Below are positions 18,390 to 28,526 of a stretch of DNA of 64,000 nt, piece after piece. The stretch lies in assembly GCA_023301465.1 (NCBI GenBank), contig JALZUQ010000035.1, forward strand, positions 1 to 64,000, given 5' to 3'. The position numbers and the translations under genes were made by a program. The DNA comes from Oligoflexales bacterium (GTDB taxonomy: Bacteria > Bdellovibrionota_B > Oligoflexia > Oligoflexales > JALZUQ01). The first letter of the stretch is position 1; the number at the start of each line of letters is the position of its first letter. Below the pieces are notes generated by a model that was not told where the DNA came from, ran no database searches, and saw nothing but the letters and a program-made list of their open reading frames with translations.

Positions 18390-19010
18390 TCAATTACGCC
18401 TAAAGTGGCCCGTGATTTTCCAATCGTACAAAACATCTTCAGAAACAGTACCTGAACCAATATTATGAACAATCAATAATCTATCATTTCTGCGTTCATC
18501 TGACACAATACCTATGTGTTCTCTACCATTTAAGAGAGTCCAAGTAACGATATCACTCGGCAAAAAAATTGAACTCTCTGTCACCTTCAAAGACCACCCT
18601 AACCTTTTAAAATAGATTCTTAAATTGGGTACACGTCGATGATCTATGTTCTTATCTGTTTTTTTTAAACCCCATATTTTAGGGTATAAATTAAAATGAT
18701 TTTTCATATCAAGATGCACTTGTTTTTGTAGATCTATATCAACAGCTCTTAAAGAACGAATAACAACATCTGTGCAAACACCTCTTACAACCGGTAGATC
18801 ACCATTAGGATAATTTAGTTTTTGATATGATGGATCATAGATTAAGGTTTTACCTACCTGCGATTTAGCAGCCTCTACAATTAGCTTCGTTTTACCAGTC
18901 AATTTTTCAATTTCAAGTGCCAGCACTTGATTTTCTGAAGACCAAAATAAACCAATATTAGCTATAAAAACAAAACCACTCAATACTGAAAATATCGTCC
19001 ATTTCTTCAT
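18390..19010 (-). CDS. DUF1287 family protein
   Basis: YDPSYQKLNYPNGDLPVVRGVCTDVVIRSLR, GREHIGIVSD typical of DUF1287. Confidence 0.8.
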   Translation of the reverse strand: MKKWTIFSVLSGFVFIANIGLFWSSENQVLALEIEKLTGKTKLIVEAAKSQVGKTLIYDPSYQKLNYPNGDLPVVRGVCTDVVIRSLRAVDIDLQKQVHLDMKNHFNLYPKIWGLKKTDKNIDHRRVPNLRIYFKRLGWSLKVTESSIFLPSDIVTWTLLNGREHIGIVSDERRNDRLLIVHNIGSGTVSEDVLYDWKITGHFRRN

Positions 19011-19168
19011 GATTATAGAGTAACATTTTTGAATGAGAAAAAATTAAGTACAGATTAATAATTAACGTTTATCTAAGCAAAATAAATACACATATATATA
19101 AATTTCTTAGGTGAAAATTGGTAAATAACACTCTCCTAAATTACCATAAAGAAATACGTGAGGTTAAA

Positions 19169-20545
19169 ATGCAGTATTTAATTTTTGGTGGCACAGGGTT
19201 CTTAGGGCAACATCTTGGACAAAAAATTTCTAGTGATAACCCCAATACAAAAATTATTGTAGTCAGTAGAAAACCTAGTCAATATAAAGGTTATTTATCT
19301 TACCCTTGCGAGATTGTTTCATTAGATAGGTTTCTTGAAAAACCAGCTTCTATCATCGATAGACCTACTCATGTCATTAACCTAAGCGGTGCTGGTGTAA
19401 TGGACAAAAGATGGAACTCCTCTTACAAGCAAATTCTTAGAAATTCTCGCATTGATTTTTCAAAAAAAATCATTGAAGCCACAGAAAGCATTTCACAATA
19501 TATTCTAAGCTGGGTACAAGCTTCTGGCATTGGCTACTATGGTAATGTCAGTAAAAAAGTGACAGAAAACTCTCCAGCAGGTAAAAGTTTTTTAGCCCAA
19601 CTAAGCGTCGAGTGGGAAGATACTCTAAACACACTACCCCGAACCATCCCATGTTCAGCTATTATCAGATTAGGAATGGTGCTTGGTAGGTCTGGTGGGC
19701 CTTTTCCAATCCTGGCTGATGTTTACCACCTTGGCTTAGGGGCAAAGTTTGGAAGCGGTAAACAGCACCTTGCATGGATACATATACAAGATGCCGTCGA
19801 TCTATTTCTACATGCATCTAAACAGAATAAACGAAATCAAGTCTATAATGGTTGCAGCCCGGAAAGCACTTTACAAAAAGACTTCCACTTAGAGATGACC
19901 AAAGCAAGTGGAAGAATCAATCCTACTATTCTTCCAAAATTTATCGCAAGAATAGTTATGGGTGAAAATGCTGAGCTTGTATACTCAGGTCAAAATGCAC
20001 AACCCGAAAATGCGGTATCTAGCGGCTTTAAATTCACTCACACAAAAATATCCAACACACTAAAAAACATCTACGGAAAAGCCTATAAACAAAAAAACCT
20101 TATTCTGGAACTACATCAATGGCTTCCTAAAAACCAAGGTGAAGTGTGGGATTTTTTTAGTGATGAAATGAACCTTGAAAAAATAACACCTGCTCAATTA
20201 AATTTTAAAGTATTGGGTAAATCAACGAACAATATTGAAACCGGCACTCTCATTGATTACAAACTCAAACTACACGGTATACCTGTAAAATGGAGAACAA
20301 AAATAACTGATTGGGAACCTGTCACCACCTTTGTTGACATGCAACTTAAAGGACCATATAAAAAATGGCATCACACTCATGAGTTTAAAAAGATGTCTGA
20401 AGGCACACTTATGGTAGACCGAGTATTGTATAAACTTCCACTCGGATGGATTGGAGCCTTTTTTGGCTATTTACTCATAAAATGGGATTTAAAAAAAATC
20501 TTTGAATACCGAAGAAAAGCATCCAAAGATTTTTTTTCGAAATAA
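19169..20545 (+). CDS. TIGR01777 family SDR/epimerase with C-terminal SRPBCC-like domain
   Basis: YLIFGGTGFLGQHL, VINLSGAGVMDKRW, SSVEWEDTL-like LSVEWEDT; C-terminal FKVLGKSTN...KWRTKITDWEP SRPBCC-like. Confidence 0.8.
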   Translation: MQYLIFGGTGFLGQHLGQKISSDNPNTKIIVVSRKPSQYKGYLSYPCEIVSLDRFLEKPASIIDRPTHVINLSGAGVMDKRWNSSYKQILRNSRIDFSKKIIEATESISQYILSWVQASGIGYYGNVSKKVTENSPAGKSFLAQLSVEWEDTLNTLPRTIPCSAIIRLGMVLGRSGGPFPILADVYHLGLGAKFGSGKQHLAWIHIQDAVDLFLHASKQNKRNQVYNGCSPESTLQKDFHLEMTKASGRINPTILPKFIARIVMGENAELVYSGQNAQPENAVSSGFKFTHTKISNTLKNIYGKAYKQKNLILELHQWLPKNQGEVWDFFSDEMNLEKITPAQLNFKVLGKSTNNIETGTLIDYKLKLHGIPVKWRTKITDWEPVTTFVDMQLKGPYKKWHHTHEFKKMSEGTLMVDRVLYKLPLGWIGAFFGYLLIKWDLKKIFEYRRKASKDFFSK

Positions 20546-20554
20546 CTCTTTGGA

Positions 20555-21547
20555 CTAAAATCTTAAATTAGATATTTCATCAATAACATCAGGAAGAGCT
20601 GACGAATTCTTTAAGCCGATGAGTATTCTTTTTCTTGTAATGTTCATGTTTCGTCTAGTATTTTCTACAAATGCAATCTGCACCCATTTAGGCATCCTAG
20701 CTAATAAAGCTGATATATACACCTGATCAGAGTCGGAAGCATAACGATCAAAAATTTCAAAAGTTAACTCGGAAAATGCCGGGTATCTTGAAACAGAATA
20801 ATAAAATAAATAAGAAAACATTGTACTCGAGATACTAGGAGGAAAAGATTTCATATGTTTAAGGATATAGGTAGCCGTCAAAGGATTTACTTTTTTGATG
20901 CTCAATTGTCTCAACTCTTCTGGTGAGGCTTGAATTAAGTACTCTAAAAATTCTCGAGAAGAACCTTTTTTCTTCATATAAACCATAGCTTTTGCAAACT
21001 CAATGTCACCTGTTTCCATTAAACCAGATTTTAAAATTGAATAACTTGATTTCACATCATTTGCTGCAATAGCTTTTGCTAACTCTGGAATTTTAAGTTC
21101 GGCATCACGCTCATTGATAATCAAGTGACTAACTTGTCTTTCAATAAACTCACGAACTTCTTTAGTGGGAAGCTCTGCAGCAATAGTCCATCCTGCTTTC
21201 TTAGATTCTTCTTGTGATGAGTTGACCATATCGTACATCAACCGAATAGAAGCTGGGTGTTGAATGTATGTATATAAATGAGCTGAGTTGCGGAGTAAAT
21301 TCTTAGGTAATCTCGGATGGTGTGTTGCAAGGTATTGGTAGAGAATCGACTGTGTCTCCTTCCAGTTTTTATTTTTTGAAATCCATTCTTTAGCTTTTAT
21401 CATTTGAGCACCACTTTTAGTAATCGCACTCCATATGACTTTCTTTAAAGGACTATTTGTATCAATTTGAATAGAACGCATATTTTGTTCTTGTACTGAA
21501 ACGCACCCAAACATCATTAACCCTAAAGCTAAAAGTAGCATTCTCAT
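20555..21547 (-). CDS. Putative lipoprotein, unknown
   Basis: Signal peptide with MMFGC lipobox. Confidence 0.55.
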   Translation of the reverse strand: MRMLLLALGLMMFGCVSVQEQNMRSIQIDTNSPLKKVIWSAITKSGAQMIKAKEWISKNKNWKETQSILYQYLATHHPRLPKNLLRNSAHLYTYIQHPASIRLMYDMVNSSQEESKKAGWTIAAELPTKEVREFIERQVSHLIINERDAELKIPELAKAIAANDVKSSYSILKSGLMETGDIEFAKAMVYMKKKGSSREFLEYLIQASPEELRQLSIKKVNPLTATYILKHMKSFPPSISSTMFSYLFYYSVSRYPAFSELTFEIFDRYASDSDQVYISALLARMPKWVQIAFVENTRRNMNITRKRILIGLKNSSALPDVIDEISNLRF

Positions 21548-21990
21548 TTATTTTTCTCCTCAATAAAGTTTATTTCAAACTTGGTTGGTTTTAAAAATCT
21601 AATCTTATTTTTTAGACTGCTCTCATTTATCTGTGTTCTTCCATAAACACTCAAAGCAAGTATTCCACTTTCTGACTTTAGCTTAAAAGCTCTTGGAGCA
21701 CTCCGTTTAATTTCACGCACCCAATTTCCTAAGCTTAAAATACATGTCTGACTATGTTTTAAGTCACACACCAACTCAATTTGTAGATTATCGCAGACTT
21801 GAGTTAAGAGTTTACTAAAACTGCCACTTACTTTGATATTTGCATCAGGCATTAGTATTGATTTCATCAATAATTTTTGGAACTTCATTCTCTTTTGAAG
21901 CTTCACAACCCAAAGAATCAAACCAATAGACCCTAGGCCAGCAATAATATGTAAAACTAAGTTAAATGATTCTGCCATAACACCTATCAT
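21544..21990 (-). CDS. Membrane-anchored hypothetical protein
   Basis: N-terminal TM; overlaps downstream lipoprotein gene by 4 nt (ATGA-type). Confidence 0.5.
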   Translation of the reverse strand: MIGVMAESFNLVLHIIAGLGSIGLILWVVKLQKRMKFQKLLMKSILMPDANIKVSGSFSKLLTQVCDNLQIELVCDLKHSQTCILSLGNWVREIKRSAPRAFKLKSESGILALSVYGRTQINESSLKNKIRFLKPTKFEINFIEEKNK

Positions 21991-22192
21991 AGCCTATTTG
22001 TTACATCAGTGAATCTAGGTAAAATCACCAAAAACATAAACAGCTAATAACATTAGATTTTTTTTGTTTATTTTTACACCATTTTCATTTTTGGCGAATG
22101 TAATAAATCTCATAAAAATAAGTTTATAAGAGGACAAAATCAGCCGAATATTGTTATAACGACATTTCAATTTTTACCTAAAGGACTGCCTA

Positions 22193-22870
22193 ATGAAGAC
22201 CAGCATTAAAGGCATTGATCAAATTTTTATAGTTTCTGCCCCCTCTGGCACCGGTAAGACCTCCCTTAATAAACGGCTAATGGAAAACCATCCAGAATAT
22301 AAAATTGCGACCTCGCATACGACTCGATCAAAAAGAGGCGTTGAAGTAGACAATGTGGACTTTCATTTTGTCCATCATAAAAAATTTAAAAAGCTCATCG
22401 CAGATGGTGAAATGATTGAATGGGCCAATGTGTTTGGTGAGTTTTATGGCACGTCAAAAGAAATGATCGAAACCGAAATCAAAGAAGGCTTTAAACCAAT
22501 TTTGGAAATTGATGTCCAAGGGTATCAACAAATAAAAAACTCCATTGAGAATCAAAAGAGTATTTTTATCCTGCCTCCTAGCATTGAAGACTTATGGACT
22601 CGACTAGAAAACAGGGGCACTGACTCCTTTGATAAAAGGTGGAGAAGAATTAATACTTCTAAAAATGAGCTGAAGTTCTCATTTTTATATGATTTTTTTA
22701 TTATTAACGACAAATTTGAAAGTGCATACAAAAGTCTAGAAGACATAATTATTCACAATAATACTTCAAAACTAATTTCAAAATCACAAGGAACAGAACA
22801 TTGCGAAAAACTCATCTCTGAGTTTAAAAATTCAGAGTTACTAAATTCATTGAGACCTAAAAAATCATGA
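22193..22870 (+). CDS. gmk: Guanylate kinase
   Basis: FIVSAPSGTGKTSLNKRL, SHTTRSKRGVEVDNVDFHFV, FGEFYGTSKE. Confidence 0.9.
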   Translation: MKTSIKGIDQIFIVSAPSGTGKTSLNKRLMENHPEYKIATSHTTRSKRGVEVDNVDFHFVHHKKFKKLIADGEMIEWANVFGEFYGTSKEMIETEIKEGFKPILEIDVQGYQQIKNSIENQKSIFILPPSIEDLWTRLENRGTDSFDKRWRRINTSKNELKFSFLYDFFIINDKFESAYKSLEDIIIHNNTSKLISKSQGTEHCEKLISEFKNSELLNSLRPKKS

Positions 22871-25101
22871 GTGTTATCCAAAAAGAAAAAAGTTATGACT
22901 TCAGACACAAAGCGATAGATTTCACCGACCCAGACCTTGCTTTTGATTATTTAAGCGAACAAGTAGCTTCATATATGTCATCTCATGAACTTGAGAGTAT
23001 TAAAAAAGCTTATCAGTTTGCGGCTGATGCTCATTGTGGACAAACAAGAAAAACAGGTTGCCCTTACATATCTCACCCTGTAACGGTCGCAGGTATTGTT
23101 TCTCAACTGAGACTAGATATTAGTTCGGTTCTTGCTGCAATTTTGCACGATACCGTTGAAGATACTAGCGTCACTCTCGAAGACATTGAAAGAGAGTTTA
23201 ATAAAGAAGTTGCTGATTTGGTCGCTGGATTAACAAAAATTTCAAAAATTAAGTTCAAATCTAACAAAGAAAGACTAGCCGAAAATTTTAGAAAAATGAT
23301 TATCGCAATGGCTAAGGATTTGCGTGTCATTGTTATTAAGCTCTCAGATAGACTACACAACATGCGGACAATCAATCATCTAAAACCAGAAAAACAACTT
23401 CGAATAGCAACGGAAACACTCGATATCTACGCTCCTCTTGCAGGGAGGTTAGGAATCTATGGAATTAAGGGTGAACTAGAGGACTTATGCCTTCGGGTTA
23501 TGAAGCCTGAGTTTTATAATGAAATTAAAACGAATGTTGCAAAAAAGAAATCCGCTAGAGAATCTTATATACAACAAATTATAGACCTTATTGAAATCGA
23601 ACTAAAAAAATATGGCTTTGAAGATTTTAAAGTTTATGGAAGACCAAAACACTTTTTTTCTATTTATAAAAAAATGACTGAAAAACAAGTGAGCTTTGAA
23701 GATATTCACGATTTATTTGCCTTTCGAGTTATTGTCCCCACAGTAAAAGACTGCTACGAAGCGTTGGGCATTATGCATTCTATGTGGAAACCAATGCCTA
23801 ATCGATTCAAAGATTATATAGCAATGTCAAAACCAAATATGTATCAATCACTTCATACAACTGTCATCCATGAAAGTGGTGATCCCGTTGAAATACAAAT
23901 CCGAACTAAAGAAATGCATGAGATTTGCGAGTTTGGAATTGCTGCACATTGGTCTTACAAAGAAAAAACAAAAAACACCGCTCTAAATGCAGAAAAATTT
24001 AGCTGGTTAAGACAAATTATGGAATGGCAAAATGATTTAAAAGATCCCAGTGAATTTTTAGAAGCCGTAAAAGTAGATTTATTTGAAGATGAAATCTTTG
24101 TCTTTACACCTAAAGGTGATGTTATCTCCCTCTCTAGAAAAGCGAGTTGTTTAGATTTTGCATTTGCAGTTCACTCTGATGTTGGCATAAAAACGACGGG
24201 TGCAAAGATTAACGGAAGAATGGCACCGCTTAAAAAACACCTAAAGTCTGGAGATATTGTTGAAATCATCACGTCAAAAAACCAAAACCCGTCCAAAGAT
24301 TGGTTGAATTTTGTACACACATCAAAAGCAAAAAATAAAATTCGATCTTTTTTACGTGCTGAACAGCGAGAAAAAAGCAAAGAACTCGGGCATCAACTAT
24401 TAGAGCAAAGCCTTAAAAAGATTAATGTAAATATTGATACAATTAAAAGTCTAAAAGAAGGCAATAATTTAGTAAAATATGCTCGTGAAAGTAATTTTGA
24501 AGACCTACTTATTGCAATTGGTTACGGCAAAATAAACTCTGAAGAACTTATCAAAAAGTCTGCTGCTACTAATAAATGGGTCATCAAAACTGAAGAAATG
24601 GATATTTCTCGTGCGATTAAACCAAATATTCAAAAAAGCAAAAACTCTCAAATTACGGTATCTGGCATAAAAAATGTGCTAGTGAATTTTGCAAGGTGCT
24701 GTGATCCGCTGCCGGGTGAAGATGTTATTGGTTTTATTACTCGTGGCAGAGGTGTAACCATACATAGAACAGACTGCAAAAAGGGCTTAGTCTCTGATCC
24801 AAAAAAAGCAGTGGAAGTAAGTTGGGGAGACAAACAACAATCAAGCGGCAAACACTTTGCGAGTATTAAAGTAATTACCGAAGAAAACCCCGGGATTTTA
24901 GCTCAAGTAACTTCAACAATTGCAGGATGTGGAGTAAATATAAGCCGTGCAAATGTTAAGCTTGACGAAGGTGTAACAGGTCTACTTGTCTTTGAATTAT
25001 CACTTACAAGCCTACAGCAGCTTCAAATGGTCATTAATAAAGTTGAGCAATTAAACTTTGTTTTAAAAGTCGAACGAACTCAAGGATCTAAAAAGCATTA
25101 A
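22867..25101 (+). CDS. RelA/SpoT family (p)ppGpp synthetase/hydrolase
   Basis: HD AAILHDTVEDT, synthetase DLFAFRVIV...NRFKDYIAMSKPNMYQSLHTTV, TGS and ACT domains. Confidence 0.93.
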   Translation: MSVIQKEKSYDFRHKAIDFTDPDLAFDYLSEQVASYMSSHELESIKKAYQFAADAHCGQTRKTGCPYISHPVTVAGIVSQLRLDISSVLAAILHDTVEDTSVTLEDIEREFNKEVADLVAGLTKISKIKFKSNKERLAENFRKMIIAMAKDLRVIVIKLSDRLHNMRTINHLKPEKQLRIATETLDIYAPLAGRLGIYGIKGELEDLCLRVMKPEFYNEIKTNVAKKKSARESYIQQIIDLIEIELKKYGFEDFKVYGRPKHFFSIYKKMTEKQVSFEDIHDLFAFRVIVPTVKDCYEALGIMHSMWKPMPNRFKDYIAMSKPNMYQSLHTTVIHESGDPVEIQIRTKEMHEICEFGIAAHWSYKEKTKNTALNAEKFSWLRQIMEWQNDLKDPSEFLEAVKVDLFEDEIFVFTPKGDVISLSRKASCLDFAFAVHSDVGIKTTGAKINGRMAPLKKHLKSGDIVEIITSKNQNPSKDWLNFVHTSKAKNKIRSFLRAEQREKSKELGHQLLEQSLKKINVNIDTIKSLKEGNNLVKYARESNFEDLLIAIGYGKINSEELIKKSAATNKWVIKTEEMDISRAIKPNIQKSKNSQITVSGIKNVLVNFARCCDPLPGEDVIGFITRGRGVTIHRTDCKKGLVSDPKKAVEVSWGDKQQSSGKHFASIKVITEENPGILAQVTSTIAGCGVNISRANVKLDEGVTGLLVFELSLTSLQQLQMVINKVEQLNFVLKVERTQGSKKH

Positions 25102-25664
25102 TTTCCATTAAATAGTTTTCCAAGACTTAGATATATTGTTCCATAATGAAAGCTATTCGTTACAGTATTGTAATTGTATGCAACTTGTATTGAATAGAAA
25201 AAACCTGAGTGATTAAAATATGTTATCCCCACTTCTGGAGAGGTGTAAAATAAGTATGAAGAGTCCTTTGAAAAGTCACTTTTTTCATTCAATGACAAAA
25301 CACTGAATTTAAATGAAGCACCAACACTCAAATAAAAAGGGTAATAAAGACGCCATAAAAATTGATTTCTATGAAGTACAGAATACAAAAAAGCATCCGT
25401 ATTTTCTGTTTCTTTTAATAATGAAAGGTGATCAAATTCAACACCTATACTAAGCTTCCATTTTTTTTCTTGTATATACCCAAAGCTCAACCCAACATTT
25501 GGCACTAAAACCTGCTCTTGAATATTTCCTTGAGTAGGAATAAATTTTTTTAAGCCTAGCCCCACACTTCCAAAAGAGTTTGAAGCAAAGTGCATCTCTT
25601 CTGCAAAGGTTGTGCTGTTTTGCACTGTGAATATTACCAATAAAAGTAAAAAAAGAACTTTCAT
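25098..25664 (-). CDS. Outer-membrane beta-barrel-like protein
   Basis: Signal peptide and amphipathic strands; convergent 4-nt overlap with relA/spoT. Confidence 0.5.
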   Translation of the reverse strand: MKVLFLLLLVIFTVQNSTTFAEEMHFASNSFGSVGLGLKKFIPTQGNIQEQVLVPNVGLSFGYIQEKKWKLSIGVEFDHLSLLKETENTDAFLYSVLHRNQFLWRLYYPFYLSVGASFKFSVLSLNEKSDFSKDSSYLFYTSPEVGITYFNHSGFFYSIQVAYNYNTVTNSFHYGTIYLSLGKLFNGN

Positions 25665-25812
25665 TCATCTCTCCGTAACATTCTAAAAACTTAACCTTTA
25701 TATGTATAAATTGCTATTTTCTAAAATGATTCAACATAAGTAGCGTTGTGAACTTGGACTATTTTTTATACAGAGCATATAATAAATACAAGGATCATAG
25801 GGAGTTTCATTC

Positions 25813-27588
25813 ATGAAACAGATTACACTTTTTTTTATTTTAATTCTTATCCACGCTAACCTGTTGGCTCAAAATGAGTTGAACAGCGAAGATGAATTAA
25901 ACTTTGTAGATGACTCTGAAACAGAAGAAGCCCTTAATAGTTCAACAGTCTCCTCTAAAGACGATGAATCTGAGTTGCTCCAAGGTGAAAGCATTGACGA
26001 TGACTTTGATAACAGCGAGCAAGAAGAACAACAGCAGCAAGAAGAACAACAGCAGCAGCAGCAGCAGCAGCAGCAAGAAGAACAACAGCAGCAGCAGCAG
26101 CAAGAAGAACAACAGCAACAGCAGCAGCAAGAAGAACAACAGCAACAGCAGCAGCAAGAAGAACAACAGCAAGAATACTCTCAACTAGAGAACGATGAGT
26201 TAATTAATGAGAATACTGAAAACTCGGATATAGAGTCAGCATCAAGTGTTTCAGAAAATATTGAAAACGAAAATGTAAATAATACCATAGAAAACCTAAA
26301 TCCAGAGGTATCTAACAGTTCAAATGAGGATAACATTTCAGAAAGTTTTAGTTCTGAAAGTAATATCTACGATAATGAGTCGACCGAACTGGTTCAAGTT
26401 GATGATAGTACTCCCCCACCCTCAAGCCAATTACCTGAACCAAATGAGTTTGGTGGTACTGCTAGCATTCCGGGAACGGCACGCTTATTAGCTGTAGGTG
26501 AAGCTCCAATAGAATACATTGTCAAACCTGGAGATACCCTTTTTGATATTTGCGATCAGCTACTAGATGAACCAAACTACTGGAAGAAACTCTGGGCACT
26601 TAACACAAATATTAGAAACCCTCATTTTATATACCCCGGTAAAGTATTACGCTTTTTTCCCGGTGATAATTCTAGACCACCGTCTATGGAAATTGTAAAT
26701 AATCAAGACACAAACCCTATTGACAGCGATAGGTTATCAAATAATGAATTAATAGACGAAAATGTCGCAGCAGTAGACCCTCTGGATGTAAGTGATTTTG
26801 AAAAGAAACTTGTTGAATTAGACGATATTAATGTTAGTTCAGATATCTTAGAAAAATTTATTTTTGCTGGTGGTTTAAGTAATAAAGATACTATTAAAGT
26901 ACGTTTACCAGCAATTGTGTTTCCAGAAACTCCCGAAGTGTTAGGTGTTCATGTTGGATCTCTTGATGGGAAGCCCATTTCTGTTATTCGTAGAACTGCT
27001 ATTTTTCAATCACAAAATGATAAAATAAAAATTGGAGAGACATATAATATTCTTCGACAAGAAGATGATGTTGAAGATAGAAATGGGTCTGACGTTGGCA
27101 AATATTATACAATTGTAGGGCAATTTAAAGCTAAGAAAAAACTCAACGACGATGGCTACATGACAGGAATGATCACAGGAAATAATAATGCTGCCATCTT
27201 ACCTGGAGATATTGTGTCGCCATACTTTTCAGTTGTAAGACAGGTAAAAGCAAAGACAATGTCTGAAATAAGCGGTGATGATATTGATGCTAGCATCATT
27301 GGGTTTAGCTCACCAACACACATACTAGGCGGCAGAGGTGATTTAGTAATCATTGACAGAGGATCAAATGAGGGCGTTAATGAAGGTCAAATTATAAATA
27401 TTTATACGCATTATGGACGCTATAAAGGAGTTGGCCTAACTGAAGAATACCCAGATAAAGAAGCTGACGGTTATAGAATTGGAATTTTTCAAGCTTTATA
27501 CACCACAAAAGATGTGTCTATAGGATACATTTTAGATGTCAAAGAAGAGGTCACGATTGGTGACAGAACAATCCGTTTTGCAGGCTAG
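25813..27588 (+). CDS. LysM domain secreted/periplasmic protein with acidic and poly-Gln/Glu low-complexity N-terminus
   Basis: Signal peptide; EYIVKPGDTLFDICDQLLDEPNYWKKLWALN..IRNPHFIYPGKVLRF LysM; (E2Qn) tract. Confidence 0.8.
   Translation: MKQITLFFILILIHANLLAQNELNSEDELNFVDDSETEEALNSSTVSSKDDESELLQGESIDDDFDNSEQEEQQQQEEQQQQQQQQQQEEQQQQQQQEEQQQQQQQEEQQQQQQQEEQQQEYSQLENDELINENTENSDIESASSVSENIENENVNNTIENLNPEVSNSSNEDNISESFSSESNIYDNESTELVQVDDSTPPPSSQLPEPNEFGGTASIPGTARLLAVGEAPIEYIVKPGDTLFDICDQLLDEPNYWKKLWALNTNIRNPHFIYPGKVLRFFPGDNSRPPSMEIVNNQDTNPIDSDRLSNNELIDENVAAVDPLDVSDFEKKLVELDDINVSSDILEKFIFAGGLSNKDTIKVRLPAIVFPETPEVLGVHVGSLDGKPISVIRRTAIFQSQNDKIKIGETYNILRQEDDVEDRNGSDVGKYYTIVGQFKAKKKLNDDGYMTGMITGNNNAAILPGDIVSPYFSVVRQVKAKTMSEISGDDIDASIIGFSSPTHILGGRGDLVIIDRGSNEGVNEGQIINIYTHYGRYKGVGLTEEYPDKEADGYRIGIFQALYTTKDVSIGYILDVKEEVTIGDRTIRFAG
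26017..26175 (+). repeat. CAR-rich tandem repeat (GAAGAACAACAGCAGCAG...) encoding E2Qn units
   Basis: Directly visible in the sequence. Confidence 0.95.
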
Positions 27589-27602
27589 ACAAATGTCTCT
27601 TC

Positions 27603-28526
27603 ATGACTTTTAGAGTCGATAGTACTTTCAAGGTCATGAATAATTGCCTTACAAAAAAAATAGAACTCCTTTTTATTTCAAAATTTCTTACGCCCAATAA
27701 ACGTGAACAATGGGCAAAGGTTTTTACACAACACGAGCACCCATTTTTAAATGAGAATATTCAAAATATCGTTTTTGACATCTGCAGTAATCCAGCAAAA
27801 TACTTCTATAGATTTGAGGAAGATTCAGAACAACAACACATAAAGAATTTTATTTGCTGCTGCAAAAAAATATTGAACCAATCTTTATATTGGATATTCC
27901 CATCACATCCTCATTACCCTTCTCAGCTTAAAATAAACCACAAACATCAAAGTTTTTTTGCTATTGGAAATACTAGCGTCCTTACTAAAAAAATCTTCAC
28001 AGTCATCGGCTCGAGAAAAACTTCTAGCACATCGCAGAAAATTGCTAGTTTACTAGGTTTTTATATAAATGAGACCAACCACACGATTGCAAGTGGGGGA
28101 GCCATAGGCATAGATATTGCCTCGCAATTACATACTTTTAAAAACTCAGTTCAAAAAAATATATTAGTTGCACTACCTAGTGGGGTTTGCAACATTGTAC
28201 CAAAATGCCATGAGCGTATTATTAGAAACATTTCTCTAAGCGGTGGCTGCATTATCAGCACCCCCCACCCTTTTGCAAGTGCTCCAAGGTATTCGTATAT
28301 TCTTCGAAATCAATTTCTTGCTCATATTTCAGAGGCTGTTTATGTCGTTCAAGCAAACAATAAGTCTGGTGCACTTTCTACAGCTGAATATGCCATAGAC
28401 CATGGCATTGATGTAACGGTATGGAATGGAGAGTTAAACGATATACGATCAAAAGGATCACGTAAGCTTATTGCCGATGGCGTGCAACACTTTTCGAATG
28501 CTAAAGACTTTCCTTTTATTGTATGA
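27603..28526 (+). CDS. DprA/Smf-like DNA-processing protein (divergent)
   Basis: FTVIGSRKTSSTSQKIA, IASGGAIGIDIASQLHT, ILVALPSGVCNIVPKCHERI, YILRNQFLAHISEAVYVVQANNKSGALSTAEYA. Confidence 0.8.
   Translation: MTFRVDSTFKVMNNCLTKKIELLFISKFLTPNKREQWAKVFTQHEHPFLNENIQNIVFDICSNPAKYFYRFEEDSEQQHIKNFICCCKKILNQSLYWIFPSHPHYPSQLKINHKHQSFFAIGNTSVLTKKIFTVIGSRKTSSTSQKIASLLGFYINETNHTIASGGAIGIDIASQLHTFKNSVQKNILVALPSGVCNIVPKCHERIIRNISLSGGCIISTPHPFASAPRYSYILRNQFLAHISEAVYVVQANNKSGALSTAEYAIDHGIDVTVWNGELNDIRSKGSRKLIADGVQHFSNAKDFPFIV

Noticed and set aside
25942-26184. Antisense poly-Leu ORF
   Set aside because: Mirror of the CAG/GAA repeat of the LysM gene on the opposite strand; no RBS or independent support.
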